The notes under the pieces were generated by a model that searched no databases, had not been told where the DNA came from, and worked only from the letters and a program-made list of their open reading frames with translations. Position numbers and translations under genes: made by a program. Below, one piece after another: positions 1 to 7,200 of a stretch of DNA of 19,540 nt; positions within the stretch are counted from its first letter, which is position 1, and each line of letters begins with the position of its first letter. The DNA is from CAYVDH01 sp964450355 (GTDB taxonomy: Bacteria > Bacteroidota > Bacteroidia > NS11-12g > UBA955): the NCBI GenBank assembly GCA_964450355.1, contig CAYVDH010000057.1:1-19540 (forward strand). Reading direction: 5' to 3'.

Positions 1-172
1 TGTCAAGATTACAACAACCATAGCCATCGAACGAAATTCTGCATAAATTTATTAATTTGTCAGCCGTTAAATTGAAGTCAATAAATACAGATCCTTCTAA
101 ACAACCCAAATAGAAGTCTGCTTTTCTACTGTCTGGCATTGTTGTTTTGAAAAAGTCAAAGTCTTTTTTCAT
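1..172 (-). CDS. hypothetical protein, 3' end outside window (partial)
   Basis: An open frame starts at the ATG at 172-170 and runs without a stop to the window edge, giving 57 codons of an unfinished protein. It begins MKKDFDFFKTTMPDSRKADF and ends in a Cys/Gly/aromatic stretch (FDGYGCCNLD). No signal peptide or membrane segment is visible, so it is probably cytoplasmic. It starts 13 nt after the stop of the preceding gene on the same strand, which suggests co-transcription. I do not recognise the family. Its small size and position in a run of small unrelated genes would suit an immunity-type or accessory protein, but that is inference. An in-frame ATG at residue 12 is a possible alternative start. 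Confidence 0.6.
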   Translation of the reverse strand, partial: MKKDFDFFKTTMPDSRKADFYLGCLEGSVFIDFNLTADKLINLCRISFDGYGCCNLD

Positions 173-185
173 TGATTAATTTTTT

Positions 186-584
186 TCAAAATTTACAAGC
201 TAAAACATGTTTTGTAGAATGGTCAACATATTCTGCTTTCCAATAATGCGGGTCATCAACATTCATGTATTCAACATTTTCTAATCTATATTCAGCAATA
301 AATGGCTTTTTGAGAAAAATAATTATAGTCTTTTCGTCTGGCCAACCTTTTGATATTTCTATAATTTCATTACCTAGTTTTACTTCTTGATTTAGTATTT
401 TTGTCAATTTCGAGCTGTAATTTTCAATGTTTTCTTTAAATTTAGGTATCATCATTAAATTGGTGCTAACTAGCTTATAAGCCTTAATAAATAATCCATA
501 TACATCAGTTTTTTTTGGTGTATTTATGCTATTTAGTATCGCATAATTTGTCTGCAAGTTACGAGATTTTTTGTATTTAATCAA
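186..584 (-). CDS. hypothetical protein with DVYGL N-terminal module; start codon unclear
   Basis: The frame supports about 132 residues but has no ATG before residues 44-45 (453-455). The only upstream start in frame is a TTG at 582-584, three codons after an in-frame stop. Residues 27-31 read DVYGL and, 17 residues later, FKENIEN follows. The upstream gene has DVYGL, 17 residues, then FREKIEN, so coding sequence probably precedes the internal ATG. Either the rare TTG is used or an original ATG was lost (an ATA lies at codon 20). The C-terminal half (WPDEKTIIIFLKKPF, then DDPHYWKAEY, then HVLACKF) is unlike the neighbour. There is no signal peptide or membrane segment. Function is unknown; a cytoplasmic immunity-type protein is a guess. 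It may be a decayed gene. Confidence 0.5.
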   Translation of the reverse strand: MIKYKKSRNLQTNYAILNSINTPKKTDVYGLFIKAYKLVSTNLMMIPKFKENIENYSSKLTKILNQEVKLGNEIIEISKGWPDEKTIIIFLKKPFIAEYRLENVEYMNVDDPHYWKAEYVDHSTKHVLACKF

Positions 585-713
585 CTGCTTTTAAATGGTG
601 TCGATTAATTTCTTTATTTCAACTTGGTATTAATCCCTGTTTTGTGGCAATTTGATCGATTATTTAATCTTGTGTTTAAAAAGGTGTCAATTATATCTTC
701 TGAAAAATATCAA

Positions 714-1235
714 TTAAATTTCTTTTTGTTTTTCTTCATTCATGCTTTTCCAAAGTTCAATATCAGAATCAAATTCATCTTCGTCATCTGAAGGGGCATA
801 CTCAAATTGAATGGATGTTTTATTAGATTTTGTAATCATTGCAATTGACCTCTCTATTTCAAGGGCTTTTATATAATTGTCAATTAATTCTCCTTTTTCG
901 TTTAATTTTTTTTCTTCAATAGAAATTCCAAAAATGATTTTTCCATCATATGTAAATTTTAATATAATGTGATCAATGCCCTTTTTTAAATTGTCACCAA
1001 TATAAAAAACAAATCCCAAATTGGTGTTTTTAATGCCAAAATCTATAAGCTCTGTCAATGTGTTTATCGTTGTTATTGACTCTTCTACTTTGTATTTGTC
1101 ATTTTTATAAACTAATAGTTCTTGTCCAACTCTATTTTCAATTTTTTCTCTAAATGAATAATAGGTTAGAAACCTTTCAACGGTTTTTTTGTTTCGTTGT
1201 TTTGTCAATCCATATACATCGTAATATGGGGGCAT
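714..1235 (-). CDS. hypothetical small cytoplasmic protein (DVYGL family, immunity-like)
   Basis: This encodes 173 residues with a clear ATG at 1235. The N-terminus reads MPPYYDVYGL and is followed by a charged helical segment and FREKIEN. The middle (about residues 55-105) alternates hydrophobic strands such as GFVFYIGDN, HIILKFTYD and IIFGISIEE, and suggests one compact alpha/beta domain. The tail is very acidic (PSDDEDEFDSDIE) and ends in lysine/glutamate. No signal peptide or membrane segment is seen. A -7 box TAGGTTTG lies 19 nt upstream, so this is probably the first gene of a small operon with the two genes downstream. I recall similar DVYG-starting small proteins in Bacteroidota accessory loci but cannot name a family. 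An immunity role is inferred only from size, acidity and neighbours. Confidence 0.7.
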   Translation of the reverse strand: MPPYYDVYGLTKQRNKKTVERFLTYYSFREKIENRVGQELLVYKNDKYKVEESITTINTLTELIDFGIKNTNLGFVFYIGDNLKKGIDHIILKFTYDGKIIFGISIEEKKLNEKGELIDNYIKALEIERSIAMITKSNKTSIQFEYAPSDDEDEFDSDIELWKSMNEEKQKEI

Positions 1236-1254
1236 TTGTTTTGATCTTATTCTT

Positions 1255-1262
1255 CAAACCTA
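1255..1262 (-). promoter_or_regulatory. predicted -7 box TAGGTTTG
   Basis: It matches the Bacteroidota -7 consensus TAnnTTTG exactly. A TTTC at 1282-1285, 19 nt further upstream, is a one-mismatch -33 box. The G of the box is 19 nt from the ATG at 1235, the same distance seen at other promoters in this window. Confidence 0.5.
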
Positions 1263-1322
1263 AAATATAAAAATGATATTTGAAATTTTTATTTTTAATG
1301 GGTATCCATCACCCAAGGATAT

Positions 1323-1343
1323 CCCACGGTTTTTAACCGTGGG
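1323..1343. terminator. strong hairpin, possible terminator
   Basis: CCCACGGTT pairs perfectly with AACCGTGGG across a 3-nt loop (9 bp), and a G-T and an A-T pair can extend it. There is no clear U-run on either strand. It lies downstream of the leftward YCII/membrane operon, so it may end that transcript and shield the small-gene cluster beyond. Confidence 0.45.
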
Positions 1344-1370
1344 GTTTAAAATATTTATCCCGTTCAGTTT

Positions 1371-1387
1371 AATGGTTTTTAACCATT
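1371..1387. terminator. hairpin followed by T-run
   Basis: AATGGTT pairs with AACCATT over a TTT loop (7 bp) and is followed on the plus strand by a T-run to about 1392, the layout of an intrinsic terminator read rightward. No plus-strand gene precedes it. Read leftward it lacks a U-run and could act only as a weak terminator. It shares the 11-bp core GGTTTTTAACC with the hairpin at 1323-1343. Confidence 0.4.
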
Positions 1388-1460
1388 TTTTTAATCAAAA
1401 TTATAAAATTGAATAGGAGTGTTTAATCTTGCTTTGTTATTTGTGCTAAGTGCGTTAAAT

Positions 1461-1590
1461 CATAACCCTGCTGTACTCAGGCGTAAGCAAGCGAAAGGGA
1501 TAGAAGCGGCTACCCCGCAGCGATGCTTAGGTTTGGAGCTAAGGGCAAGGAGTAATAGCGCATAGCCCGGTTCCGATAGGAATTCGCCCT
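1461..1590 (+). ncRNA. structured GC-rich intergenic element (possible Bacteroidota RNA/repeat)
   Basis: About 130 nt stand out by high GC and local pairing: GCGG/CCGC (1506-1509 with 1515-1518), CTTAG/CTAAG (1526-1530 with 1539-1543), AGGGC/GCCCT (1542-1546 with 1586-1590), and a TTCC-GATA-GGAA hairpin (1571-1582) extendable by two G-U pairs. The AGGGC and CTAAG strands overlap by two bases, so those two stems cannot both form fully. The framing motifs GGGATAGAAGCGG and AGCGCATAGCCCGG resemble, from memory, an intergenic family in many Bacteroidota, perhaps the Flavo-1 RNA motif. Orientation is taken from that resemblance. No promoter for it is obvious. It could equally be a dispersed repeat without an RNA product. 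Confidence 0.4.
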
Positions 1591-1606
1591 AAATTAAAAA
1601 AAAGAT

Positions 1607-2248
1607 TTATTTGCCTTGTTTCAATAGGTGTTTGATGCTCATGACATGCGTTACCACCACCAATGGAACTATGCAAGTGGGAAGGAAACAATAAGGCAGT
1701 TCTAATACCGCTACATTGGGCTGCTCAAATGCCAATTGCTGTATAGGTAATGGCGATGAAAGTATGGCTATAGTTACTATGATGGCTACAAACACCAATC
1801 CTATTACATTCCAAGCTAACAATATCTTTTTGTTGACAGTGAATTTTAAAACATAAATATAAATCCATATGAACAAGGCAGATACAGCAAATAAAATATC
1901 AAAGTTCCATCCTTCAAAGGTCATGATGACTGGAACTTTTTTGTCTAAGTACAAGGAATACAATCCCAGCTCAACAGGGATTCTTATGGTATGCATTAAG
2001 GTTAAATACTGTGGATTAATTTGAGCTATTTTAACCTGTTTGGATAAATAAGTTAAAAATGAAAAGGAAAGAAAAATTATGACAGGCAATGCAATGGGCG
2101 CTAATTGGAAAAACAAGCCAGACATGATGAATCCAACAGCAATTTGCCATAGGCTAAACTTGATTAAAAGGCTTTTGTCTTTGCCAGTTCCTAAATAGAA
2201 CAATAGCAAAGACAAAAGTGTGTTGAAAATGAATAACGATATACTCAT
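1607..2248 (-). CDS. seven-segment integral membrane protein, function unknown
   Basis: This is a 213-residue, strongly hydrophobic protein starting at the ATG at 2248. Likely membrane segments lie near residues 3-20, 31-50, 51-70, 86-101, 115-136, 142-164 and 184-208. Between segments there are recognisable patches, HTIRIPVELGLYSLYL and MTFEGWNFDILFAVSAL, and a later AFEQPNVAVLELPYCFLP. I remember these as conserved in an unnamed family common in Bacteroidota. It has no signal peptide apart from the first segment. It starts 9 nt after the stop of the YCII-family gene, so the two are almost certainly co-transcribed and likely share control by the upstream Crp-type regulator. The actual substrate or role cannot be read from the sequence. 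Confidence 0.8.
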   Translation of the reverse strand: MSISLFIFNTLLSLLLFYLGTGKDKSLLIKFSLWQIAVGFIMSGLFFQLAPIALPVIIFLSFSFLTYLSKQVKIAQINPQYLTLMHTIRIPVELGLYSLYLDKKVPVIMTFEGWNFDILFAVSALFIWIYIYVLKFTVNKKILLAWNVIGLVFVAIIVTIAILSSPLPIQQLAFEQPNVAVLELPYCFLPTCIVPLVVVTHVMSIKHLLKQGK

Positions 2249-2257
2249 GATTTGGTT

Positions 2258-2602
2258 TTAATTCATTGGAATGGTTTCTCTAATCTCTATCGACCCTCCA
2301 ACAAACAAAATAGGGCAAGATTTGGAAAGCTCAATCGCCTCATTGAGGTCTGTGGCTTTGATGGTCATGTTGCCACTTAATGCCATCGCATGGTCTATGA
2401 CAATGTTGTGTTCTACTTGGTTGGTGTTAGTAATGGTAGCACCTTTAAAATCCAAACGAGACACATTGACTAATCTGGCTTCTGAAGCAATGCCTCCAAT
2501 GTACTTTTGCCATTGGCTGTGCATGTTTTCTATTTGTTCTTGTGTAGGCGGGGTGTTGCTTGGTTTCATTCTGAACAGCAACATGAATTCTTTTTGGTCC
2601 AT
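2258..2602 (-). CDS. YCII-related (YciI-like) protein
   Basis: This is a 114-residue soluble protein. The opening KEFMLLFRMKPS, a W-containing helix (MHSQWQKYIGGIASEARLVN) and a C-terminal strand-helix-strand (AIELSKSCPILFVGGSIEIRE) fit the YCII/DGPF family, a small ferredoxin-like alpha/beta fold. Members are often linked to regulatory genes and have poorly known, possibly enzymatic roles; YciI itself has weak hydrolase-type activity. Length is typical. The ATG at 2602 is preceded by a perfect -7 box (2626-2633) and a palindrome (2656-2669), so the gene has its own promoter in the 76-nt gap after the regulator gene. It is followed at 9 nt by the membrane-protein gene. Family assignment is fairly secure; the biochemical role is unknown. 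Confidence 0.8.
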   Translation of the reverse strand: MDQKEFMLLFRMKPSNTPPTQEQIENMHSQWQKYIGGIASEARLVNVSRLDFKGATITNTNQVEHNIVIDHAMALSGNMTIKATDLNEAIELSKSCPILFVGGSIEIRETIPMN

Positions 2603-2625
2603 ATTATTTTATATTTTATTGGGAG

Positions 2626-2633
2626 CAAAATTA
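2626..2633 (-). promoter_or_regulatory. predicted -7 box TAATTTTG of the YCII operon
   Basis: It matches TAnnTTTG exactly and ends 23 nt before the YCII ATG. No -33 TTTG is present at the expected distance, which is what one expects of a promoter that needs an activator. Confidence 0.55.
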
Positions 2634-2655
2634 TTCAGGATAAAAACGGGTACAG

Positions 2656-2669
2656 TTGCCATATGACAA
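2656..2669. promoter_or_regulatory. palindromic operator candidate for the Crp/Fnr-type regulator
   Basis: The plus strand reads TTGCCATATGACAA, symmetric except at one base pair (C4 against A11). If transcription starts about 5 nt after the -7 box (near 2621), the palindrome centre is about 41.5 nt upstream, the classical class II position for Crp/Fnr activators. It lies between the regulator's stop and the YCII start. The TTG...CAA outer bases resemble Fnr-type half-sites, but the match to this regulator is inferred from position and symmetry. Confidence 0.5.
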
Positions 2670-2678
2670 TTAATTGTT

Positions 2679-3260
2679 TTATGATGAAATTTCTTTTCTA
2701 ATTCTACTCAACGAGTGTTTTGTAATGCCCAAATATGTTGCGATGTGTTGCAGTGGAACGTTTTGAACAATTAGTGGTTTGGTTTCTAGCAATTGTATAT
2801 ACCTTTCCTTTGCTTGTTCGGCTATCATGGAAATGCTTTTGTTTTTGAGATTGAAATAGGAATTTACTAAGCGTTTTCTTCCGTGTTCTCTGAACGTATC
2901 AATGCTGTGAAATAGGGTTTGAAAATCGTTGAATTCCATTTGCCAACATTTGCAATCACTAAGAGCTTGTATGTTTTCACGTGAAGGATTTCTCATAAAG
3001 AAGGATGACCAATCGATAACAACATCACCTTTGCTAAAAAACAAAGTAGTGATATCGTTGCCATTGTAATCATTGACAAATGAACGAATAAATCCTTCCT
3101 CAAGGAACCAATAATTGTTTTCTGTTTCACCTTCTTTTAATAGGTATTCATTTTTTGAAAACTGAACTGGTTTAAAATGTGAAATGATGTGTTCTAAATC
3201 AGTTGGTTTAAATTCAGAAGGGGAGAAGATGTGATGAAGAAAAAGTTTTTGGTTGATCAT
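2679..3260 (-). CDS. Crp/Fnr-family transcriptional regulator
   Basis: This is a 193-residue cytoplasmic regulator. The N-terminal part (about 10-105) is a cyclic-nucleotide-binding-type beta barrel: HFKPVQFSKNEYLLKEGE, then NNYWFLEEGFIRSFV, then TTLFFSKGDVV. A long dimerisation helix follows (about 108-145). A C-terminal helix-turn-helix occupies about 167-188 (VPLQHIATYLGITKHSLSRI). The usual cAMP-contacting arginine-serine pair is not evident (the region reads RNPSRENIQAL), and no cysteine cluster for iron-sulfur binding is seen, so the effector is unknown. I chose the ATG at 3260; a TTG four codons upstream is less likely. It heads a leftward cluster and is the probable regulator of the YCII/membrane pair, through the palindrome at 2656-2669. 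Confidence 0.85.
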   Translation of the reverse strand: MINQKLFLHHIFSPSEFKPTDLEHIISHFKPVQFSKNEYLLKEGETENNYWFLEEGFIRSFVNDYNGNDITTLFFSKGDVVIDWSSFFMRNPSRENIQALSDCKCWQMEFNDFQTLFHSIDTFREHGRKRLVNSYFNLKNKSISMIAEQAKERYIQLLETKPLIVQNVPLQHIATYLGITKHSLSRIRKEISS

Positions 3261-3337
3261 TGAAATATGCAATTATCGTGCTAATGTAATGTGTTTTTTA
3301 ATTAGTTGTTGAAAAAAATTCGTTAAGATATAGGTCA

Positions 3338-3364
3338 AAATTGTAAAATTTAGGTTTACAATTT
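3338..3364. promoter_or_regulatory. perfect 10-bp inverted repeat between divergent genes
   Basis: AAATTGTAAA and TTTACAATTT are exact inverted copies separated by 7 nt (ATTTAGG). The site lies in the 205-nt divergent gap between the Crp-type regulator (ATG 3260) and the DUF3667-type gene (ATG 3466). It has the size of a dimeric repressor or activator site. An RNA hairpin is the alternative. No T-run follows. Confidence 0.45.
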
Positions 3365-3450
3365 GTTGTTAATAATTTACGAGTAATTTATTTCCAATTA
3401 TAATTGATTCTTTAGGGTTAGGGCTTAGTATTTCTTAAACTTTAAATAAA

Positions 3451-3458
3451 TAATTTTG
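3451..3458 (+). promoter_or_regulatory. predicted -7 box TAATTTTG
   Basis: It matches TAnnTTTG exactly. No -33 box is seen at the expected distance. It ends only 7 nt before the ATG at 3466, so any transcript from it would be nearly leaderless. Confidence 0.35.
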
Positions 3459-3465
3459 CTCAATT

Positions 3466-4257
3466 ATGGAAGTGAAATTACTTTGTAAAAATTGTAACAA
3501 AGAAATAAAAACTGAACAGTTGTATTGTTCTAATTGTGGTGGTAAAATAGTAAATGAAAGACTAACAATCAAAGGAATTTGGCAAGAGTTTGTAGGTCCA
3601 TTTTTTAGTTGGGACAGTAATTTTTTTAGAACTTTCAAAGAGATGTTTACACAGCCTTAAGAATTAATGACAGCATACATTACTGGAGCTAGAAAAAAAT
3701 ATTTTCAACCCTTTGCCTATTTAGTAGTTTATACTACAATTGCAATTTTCTTCTATAAATTTTTTCCATTTAATGAAATAATGGATTTCTCTCAGGGTTT
3801 TAACGATGGACTAAAAACTGCAAATAATAAAAGCCAAGCTAAATTTAATTTTGATAGTGCAGCAATTTACGAATTTATTATTGGTTATTACAATTTTATA
3901 ATGGTGTTAATCATTCCTTATTTTGCTTTTTTAACAAAAAAAGTTTTTAAAAAACACGGACATAATTTTTCGGAACATTTAGTGTTTAATGCTTATTTAC
4001 ACACCAATATTGGGTATTTTTCATTGATTATTCAATTGTTAGTTACCAATCTTTTAAATTTAGGTTATAACTATTATTTTCTCTTGTATATTCTATCTTC
4101 AACTGTTTTTAGTGCCCATGTTTTTAAAAGACTATATCAATTGAAAACTAAACAAATGTTGTGGTCTGTGATTAAATTTTGGTTGTATTTATTGCTCAGT
4201 TATATTCTGATTGTATTGGTTTCAGCAGTATTTTATAGCATAGTATCGTTCATTTGA
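3466..4257 (+). pseudogene. DUF3667-type zinc-ribbon membrane protein interrupted by an in-frame stop
   Basis: One frame of 264 codons is broken by a single TAA at 3658-3660. Before it, residues 7-24 form a zinc ribbon (C7-x2-C10-x10-C21-x2-C24), followed by FFSWDSNFFRTFKEMFTQP. After it the same frame continues ELMTAYITGARKKYFQPFAY and then four or so hydrophobic segments up to 4257. In DUF3667 proteins the ribbon and the TFK..L..P segment run directly into the EYI.G.RK.YF.P membrane part, so this is one gene split at the position usually occupied by a small residue after proline. Either it is a pseudogene, or the second part is restarted from the ATG at 3667, 6 nt after the stop, giving two proteins (64 and 196 residues). 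The rest of the frame is undamaged, so the break is recent or tolerated. The family's function is unknown. Confidence 0.75.
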
Positions 4258-4284
4258 AATTGTTGAGGATTTCAAATGAACGAT
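4245..4284. terminator. bidirectional terminator, 16-bp perfect stem
   Basis: Positions 4245-4260 and 4269-4284 are perfect 16-bp inverted copies with an 8-nt loop, and are followed by GGTTTTT on the plus strand. The hairpin sits between two convergent genes and covers the TGA stop (4255-4257) of the rightward one. It can end transcripts from both sides. Confidence 0.8.
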
Positions 4285-4289
4285 GGTTT

Positions 4290-7200
4290 TTAATGTTGCA
4301 CTATTATTTTTGAAGAGTGTATAATTCCTGATTTATCTATCAGCACAAGGTTGTAAATTCCATTTGTCAAAGTAGATACGTCAATTTTAGAATTGTTGCT
4401 TTGATGTACTATTTTTCCATTCATGTCGTATAATGTTACTTCAAATTCAGTTAGCGATGTTTGAATAGTTAATTCATTGTTGCATGGCATAGGAGATAAA
4501 TTAAATACAGGATTATGAGAATCAAATATTAAAAATTGTACAGAAGAATAACTGATGACTTGTTGTTGGTCTATTGTTTTTAGTCTGTAATAATTAATTC
4601 CAGAAAATGGTCTATAATCTGTAAATGTAAAGTTGTTATTGCCTCCAGAATTTACCAATGTTTTATCTGAATACAGGGTGCTCCATTGTGTTAAATCATG
4701 ACTTCTTTCAAGAGAATAGGTGATGTCTGTATTTTCGTCTGATATAATATTCCATGAAAGTAATGAAGTGTAATTAGATTTTTTACTTGCTATTAAACTT
4801 ATTTTTTTAATAGACAATGGTACTGCTCCTAAATTAGCTAAAGTGAATGGCGAAAAATTACTTACACTATTGGAAGTGATAGTTCCAACACTGGTATTTC
4901 CTGTATTTGAGGCATTGCCTTCGCTTACCCATTTAGCGCCATCCCATCTGGCTACTAGTAAATCATTGGTGCTAGCAATAGTGCCACTTCGAGTATTGTC
5001 CCATGAAAGAGTAACTGAAACAGCACTGCTTCCATTGGTGCGGTTTAATAACCAATATTCTTTCTCGGATAACGAAGTAACAGGGCTCAATTTTAAAGTA
5101 GTATCATAGGTAGGATGAGCAGTGTTTGAATAGTAGGATGCAGTAAAATGATCGGTATTAGAAGAAGGTGCGCTGATTGAAATAGGAGCGTAAACTAACC
5201 CTTTGCCAACAGGAAATACAAATGATTCATCGCCTATTTTTCGGCAAAATCCATTAATGAATTTACCTGGTCCAGCGTTGGAAATAATCCCATTGTCCGA
5301 GATAATTACCATGTTGCTGTTAGTAGTAATAATGCCATTGGTGATGATTAGTTGGCTATCTATCTGTAAATTTCCTGTGCCAATCAAATTAAGCCCAGAA
5401 GGATTGTTAAGAGTTAGTTTTTTTATTTTTGAGATACTAGAGCCATTGATAGATTGTGAAGATGTTCCAGTAAGAGTTAATAAGGAATTACCTGAATTGA
5501 TTATTCCGTTGTTAATGATATTTCCTTTCACTTCAAATGAATATCCATTAGTTGTTAATGTATCATTATTCCCAATATTTAAATCGCCATTTAATGTGAT
5601 TCCATTGTTTAAAATGTGTAAATTATGGGAAAAATTTCCATCAATATGTAAATTGTGTAATATTTTATTGCTAATTAATCTAAATCTACGAGAGCTTATA
5701 CTTGATGCATTGCCAAATTTTAATGTTCCTCCAGATACAGAGTGTGAGTTAGCTGAAAGTATGAAATCTGCTGTTGTATTACTTGAGTTTCTTTGAATTT
5801 CAATGCTACCTCCAGACATGCTAAATACAGCATTAGGGTTAATTTCAAATACGCCTCGCGTAGTAGATGTAGAGCCAAGTGTATTGACTATAAAAGTACC
5901 ACCACTTTGATTAAAAGTGCCAGAAGAAGATCCAGAATTTGGACGAAATGGACCACTTACTGTAACTGTTCCACCTTCAATGATTAGCTGTCCATTATTT
6001 AAATATAAAATGTTATGGTTTTGAGCTGTTCCAATACTTAGAGAACCGGATGTGTTTTGAATTGTTCCTGAATTAATAGTGACTGAATTGTTCATGGAGA
6101 CTGTTCCACCATTGTTCCAAAATTTTGCATTTAGACCTAAGTTGGCAGCGTTTCTAAAAGGAGTAATTGTTGATGCACTACTCAATTTAAATGTCCCTGT
6201 ATTGATTAATAAAGGGTCGTTAGGAGAAGGGGCAGTATATGAAATAACAGATTTTACCTCTAATATTGAATTAGTGATTGATTTGTTTACATTCATCTTA
6301 TAGAAACTAGTTGAAGTACTTCCATCTATGGTTTGATTTTCAGATGAGTTGAAATCCACAACTCCAATTCCTGCATTGAATGTTCCATTATTGGTAAAAT
6401 TTCCACTGACAGTTAAAGTGTATTGAGTGGAAGAACTCATGGTTAAAGAAGCACCAATTTCTATCGCAATGCTAGCACACACTGCACCATTTGCATTTAT
6501 TTGAGGTTGGAAAGGAGCTGAGGCTGGAATATACACATTGTCATTGGATAAAGGCACTCTATTGCTGCCCCAGTTAGAGGCAGTGAACCAATTAGAAGTG
6601 CCAGCACCAGCAGTCCAATTATATCCAAATGTAGTAGCAGAGATAGGGAGCAAACCAGCAGAATAGTTATTGCTGCCATTTACAGACCAAATTTTATAAT
6701 AATAAATAGTGTTTGGGTTCAGGCTACTATGCGAAAAAGTAGTTGCTGAACCAATGTATATTACTGTGCCTCCTCCTGGAATTGAATTGCCTGCACTGTA
6801 AGATGTACCAGGGCTTGGAGCTCCAAATACACCAGTTAATGAGTAAGCAATAACGACATTGTTACCTGCAAGATTTTTAGTCCAATTTAAATCAATTTGC
6901 GAAGTATTAAATGCATTAGCATTAAAAGTGAGAGGATTTAAAACAGAGATTTCAGCTAAATCACTTGACCAAACACCAAGTCCATAAGTTGCTGCTCTAA
7001 TTTTATTGTTGGCTGGGGTTGCATCGTAATAAATTTCAAGTTCTCTTATATCAACTGGAGGTAAGCCTGTGCTGAACAAAATCCAATCGTTAATAGTATT
7101 GTTTTTGTACCACACACTGGTTTGATTACCTACATAAATTCCACCAGGGGTGTTTTTATCTAAAGCAATGCAATTGGTAAACAACGAAGGCAAATTGCTT

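Larger units (their letters stand above)
1236..1606. other. 371-nt non-coding stretch
   Basis: No convincing reading frame is present. The right side (1461-1590) is a GC-rich, structured segment unlike the AT-rich surroundings. The middle (1321-1387) holds two hairpins with the same core. The left end holds the promoter of the DVYGL-family gene. The stretch separates the left-edge small-gene cluster from the regulator/YCII operon, both read leftward. Confidence 0.7.

Noticed and set aside
2271..2666. 131-codon plus-strand open frame
   Set aside because: It runs antisense across the well-supported YCII gene and its promoter and has no family resemblance.
3658..3660. In-frame TAA as evidence of a reassigned stop codon
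   Set aside because: TAA ends other genes in the window normally (for example the Omp28-like gene, purH and the DVYGL-family gene), so the code is standard.
5203..5796. 197-codon plus-strand open frame inside the large T9SS gene
   Set aside because: It is the antisense reading of a low-complexity Ser/Asn/Gly-rich coding region; no recognisable protein features beyond that.
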